DNA from: Bin87 sp965217175
GTDB taxonomy: Bacteria; Chloroflexota; Dehalococcoidia; Lucifugimonadales; UBA3495
Assembly: GCA_965217175.1 (NCBI GenBank)
Contig: OZ244251.1
Span: forward strand, 3,430,860 to 3,494,859
Direction of reading: 5' to 3'
Length of the DNA stretch: 64,000 nt
The position numbers were made by a program, and so were the translations under genes. This document shows, piece after piece, positions 62,052 through 64,000 of the stretch. Position 1 is the stretch's first letter. Each line of letters begins with the position of its first letter. The notes under the pieces were generated by a model. That model ran no database searches. It was not told where the DNA came from and saw nothing but the letters and a program-made list of their open reading frames with translations.

Positions 62052-63098
62052 GTGACGCGTAAACGGGCATTCATGCTCTTTGGCATCGGGATGGCGGTGC
62101 TACTGGTGGTTGGGTTTGTGGTAGGCGCCATCGGCTCGCGCATGTTTGGCGGCGAGACGGGCCAACCTTTTGTCCCGCAACCCGAAATCCACCTGCCCCC
62201 GCAGCCCATTTTCCCGAAAACGCTTCGTTACAGCGCGTTGGGGCTGGAGGTGGGGTCGGGCGATGCCGCCCACGCCGAGCCGGAGCGAACAGAATCGACC
62301 GGCGCCGAGTCCAGCAGCATGGAAGCCGACCACGCTGATGAAGAAGCCCACGGTGAACCGCTGGGCATCATGCAGTTTGCCGTTACCAACACGCTAATGT
62401 CAGCCTGGCTGGTGAGCCTGGTTATGCTGATGTTCTTTATCGGTGCGGCACGCAAACCGAAGGTAGTACCCAGCCGCCTGCAGGCCCTGGTGGAGATAAT
62501 CTTTGAAGGGGTGCTCAGTTTCTCGGTGAGCATTCTGGGCCCCACCATGGCCCGCCGGACATTCCCCATCGTGGCCACCATCTTCTTTTTTGTGCTGTTC
62601 AACGCGTGGCTGGCCATTTTCCTGATTCCCATTTACCAGGCAATCGGCTATGGGGTTGGCGGCGATCACGGCTTTGAAATCAAGGCGCACCTGCTGCGTC
62701 CCGCTGGCACCGACCTGAACCTGCCGCTGGCGCTGGCGCTGATATCGTTTGTTTTCGTAGAATACTGGGGTTTTCGCACCCACAGTTTTGGTTACCTCAA
62801 AAAGTTCTTCGCCTTCGGCGATATTCTTCGAGGGAGGCCGTCTGGAATAATCAACGTGTTTGTGGGTCTCCTGGAGTTGATCTCCGAGATGGTGCGAATC
62901 GTTTCGTTCACGTTCCGGCTGTTTGGAAATATGACGGCTGGCGAGATTCTGGTGGTGATGATCACCTTCCTGGTGCCGTTCGTGGCGACGCAGTTCGTAT
63001 TCGGTCTGGAGTTGCTGGTGGGCCTGGTCCAGTCGGTTATCTTCGCCGGATTGACACTCATATTCCTGTCGGTTGCGGTTAGCCACGAGGAGCATTAG
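62052..63098 (+). CDS. atpB: ATP synthase F0 subunit a
   Basis: The 348-residue protein carries the proton half-channels. The conserved Arg is in VSFTFRLFGNMTAGEILVVM (about residue 290) and the helices around FVEYWGFRTHSFGYLKKFFA and ELLVGLVQSVIFAGLTLIFL. The start is GTG at 62052. Between the first membrane segment and helix 2 there is an unusual hydrophilic stretch rich in Glu, Ala and His (residues about 78-108). The family average is 230-280 residues; this is longer because of that stretch. Confidence 0.95.
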   Translation: MTRKRAFMLFGIGMAVLLVVGFVVGAIGSRMFGGETGQPFVPQPEIHLPPQPIFPKTLRYSALGLEVGSGDAAHAEPERTESTGAESSSMEADHADEEAHGEPLGIMQFAVTNTLMSAWLVSLVMLMFFIGAARKPKVVPSRLQALVEIIFEGVLSFSVSILGPTMARRTFPIVATIFFFVLFNAWLAIFLIPIYQAIGYGVGGDHGFEIKAHLLRPAGTDLNLPLALALISFVFVEYWGFRTHSFGYLKKFFAFGDILRGRPSGIINVFVGLLELISEMVRIVSFTFRLFGNMTAGEILVVMITFLVPFVATQFVFGLELLVGLVQSVIFAGLTLIFLSVAVSHEEH

Positions 63099-63211
63099 AC
63101 GGCGAACAGCAACCGCGTCTGAAACCCGCGCAGATCCGCTCCCATGCCCGGAGGGCGACCAGCGAGCGGCTAGAAAAATCGGGCCACAATAAAAACGGAG
63201 GATTCTCAACA

Positions 63212-63496
63212 ATGGCAATTGATCTTTCAATGATCACGACAATCATGTCGTTGGGCGCGCAGGCGCTGACCGATGAAGGCGCCAAGTTCCTGGCGGCCGG
63301 CTTGGCGATCGGCATCGGCGTCATCGGCCCGGGCGTTGGCATCGGCATCCTGGGCTCGGGAGCGATGGGAGCCATCGGGCGCAACCCGGAAGCCGCCGGT
63401 GCGGTTACCACCAACATGATTCTGGCCATCGCCTTCGCAGAAGCGTTGGGTATTTATTCGCTAATTGTCGCTGTAATCCTGCTCTTCGTGGTGTAG
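63212..63496 (+). CDS. atpE: ATP synthase F0 subunit c
   Basis: The 94-residue hairpin protein has the two helices of the c-ring: KFLAAGLAIGIGVIGPGVGI and LAIAFAEALGIYSLIVAVIL, with the proton-binding Glu in AFAEALGIY. The loop is GRNPEAAG. The motif around Glu lacks the extra residues typical of sodium-binding rings, suggesting protons. GGAGGATTC precedes the ATG. Confidence 0.96.
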   Translation: MAIDLSMITTIMSLGAQALTDEGAKFLAAGLAIGIGVIGPGVGIGILGSGAMGAIGRNPEAAGAVTTNMILAIAFAEALGIYSLIVAVILLFVV

Positions 63497-63500
63497 TAAC

Positions 63501-63924
63501 ATGGCAGAACTGGGCTTGAATGTGCCCTCGTTGATCAGTTATCTGATCAACTACATCGTCCTGCTGATTCTGCTCGGCGTTTTCGCCTATCGTCCTTTGC
63601 TCAACGCGCTGGACACCCGGGTGGATACCATCCGGGAGAGTCTGGCGGCGGCAGACCGAGCGCGCGAAGAAGCCGCAACATCGCGTTCGGCCATCGAAGA
63701 TGAGATTAACGAAGCTCGCCGGGAGGGCAGAGTTTGGCGAGCGCGCCCGCTCCGACATTGCACGGGAAAGGGACGCCGCCATCGACGAGGTACGCTCAGC
63801 CTTTGGCGACCTGGCAATCACCGCCGCCGAACGGATTATTCGCCGCACGGTGGACCGGCAAGCCCATCAGGAAATCATTGACCAGGTTTTGGCTGAAGGC
63901 GAGCAGGCGCTCCGCCGGAGTTAG
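63501..63924 (+). pseudogene. atpF: ATP synthase F0 subunit b, apparent frameshift and deletion
   Basis: The first frame reads SLISYLINYIVLLILLGVFA (membrane span) and DTIRESLAAADRAREEAATS up to INEARREG (residue 76). The rest of the b subunit is in the next frame: AEFGERARSDIARERDAAID and AAERIIRRTVDRQAHQEIID to a stop at 63924. The two parts together make only about 141 residues; the family has 155-170, so roughly 15-30 residues were lost at the shift near 63729. In an essential gene this may be a sequencing or assembly error rather than a true lesion. Confidence 0.75.
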
Positions 63925-64000
63925 TCGATCCGTCAACAACACGTCCGTCGGCGCAAGTTGGCGCAGTCATCCGTGACCGCGCTTCGGCGCCGGCGAGAGA
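63925..64000 (+). other. Right edge of window, no gene assigned
   Basis: The last 76 bases follow the atpF stop. The next expected gene is atpH (delta), but no start with family character could be read before the window ends. Confidence 0.4.

Overview
The window is about 58-60% GC and gene-dense, and it reads as a piece of a bacterial chromosome, most probably Chloroflexota of the SAR202/Dehalococcoidia type. That assignment is inference. It rests on the coiled-coil F0-b-like gene next to coaD, DUF502 and DUF151 proteins, paired GMC oxidoreductases, hydantoinases, DUF885 and DUF3179 proteins, and frequent GTG/TTG starts.

Layout. 1-2800 (minus): BioD/DRTGG-type ATPase, pentapeptide protein, a selenoprotein W-like gene and two MaoC hot-dog genes. 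3000-8470 (plus): promoter, tRNA-Thr/Tyr/Thr, tuf-rpmG-secE-nusG-rplK-rplA, L10 leader, rplJ-rplL. 8590-13630 (plus): SDR, EthD, DUF885 peptidase and two oligopeptide-ABC ATPases, closed by a 54-bp perfect palindrome. 13770-24220 (minus): PIG-L deacetylase, DUF502, MshA-like glycosyltransferase, GNAT, folE, thrC, hom, SurA-like chaperone and rpsF-ssb-rpsR. 24450-41670: MFS transporter, cyclophilin, leucine-type dehydrogenase, a DUF3179 lipoprotein with an in-frame UGA, dihydropyrimidinase, two GMC oxidoreductases, type-5 UDG, HyuA/HyuB, a second PIG-L, AlaX and dnaN. 41670-56410: a decayed mobile island between dnaN and tyrS. 56400-64000: tyrS, ribF, a repeat patch, rsmD, coaD, an F0-b-like gene, DUF151 nuclease and the start of the atp operon.

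Main discovery. Two minus-strand genes carry an in-frame UGA exactly where a redox cysteine is expected, each with a stem-loop just downstream in which the apical loop starts 20 nt after the UGA. One is a SelW/Rdx-type protein (Cys18-x-x-Sec21). The other is a DUF3179 lipoprotein whose usual Cys-Pro-Leu-Cys becomes Sec-Pro-Leu-Cys. SelW-like selenoproteins are known in bacteria. I know of no described DUF3179 selenoprotein, so that is the strongest candidate for something new. No sel genes are in the window, so the machinery must lie elsewhere.

The island shows several datable events: an IS5-type element sits in a CTAG target inside a decaying subtilase gene, and removing it rejoins the flanking frame; an IS427-type element cuts a vapC after nine codons; an IS701-type element with a CTAA duplication abuts it and truncates an MmeI-like restriction-methylation gene that is coupled to tyrS. 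atpF also appears frameshifted, and a coaD-linked gene may start at a non-canonical AUC.
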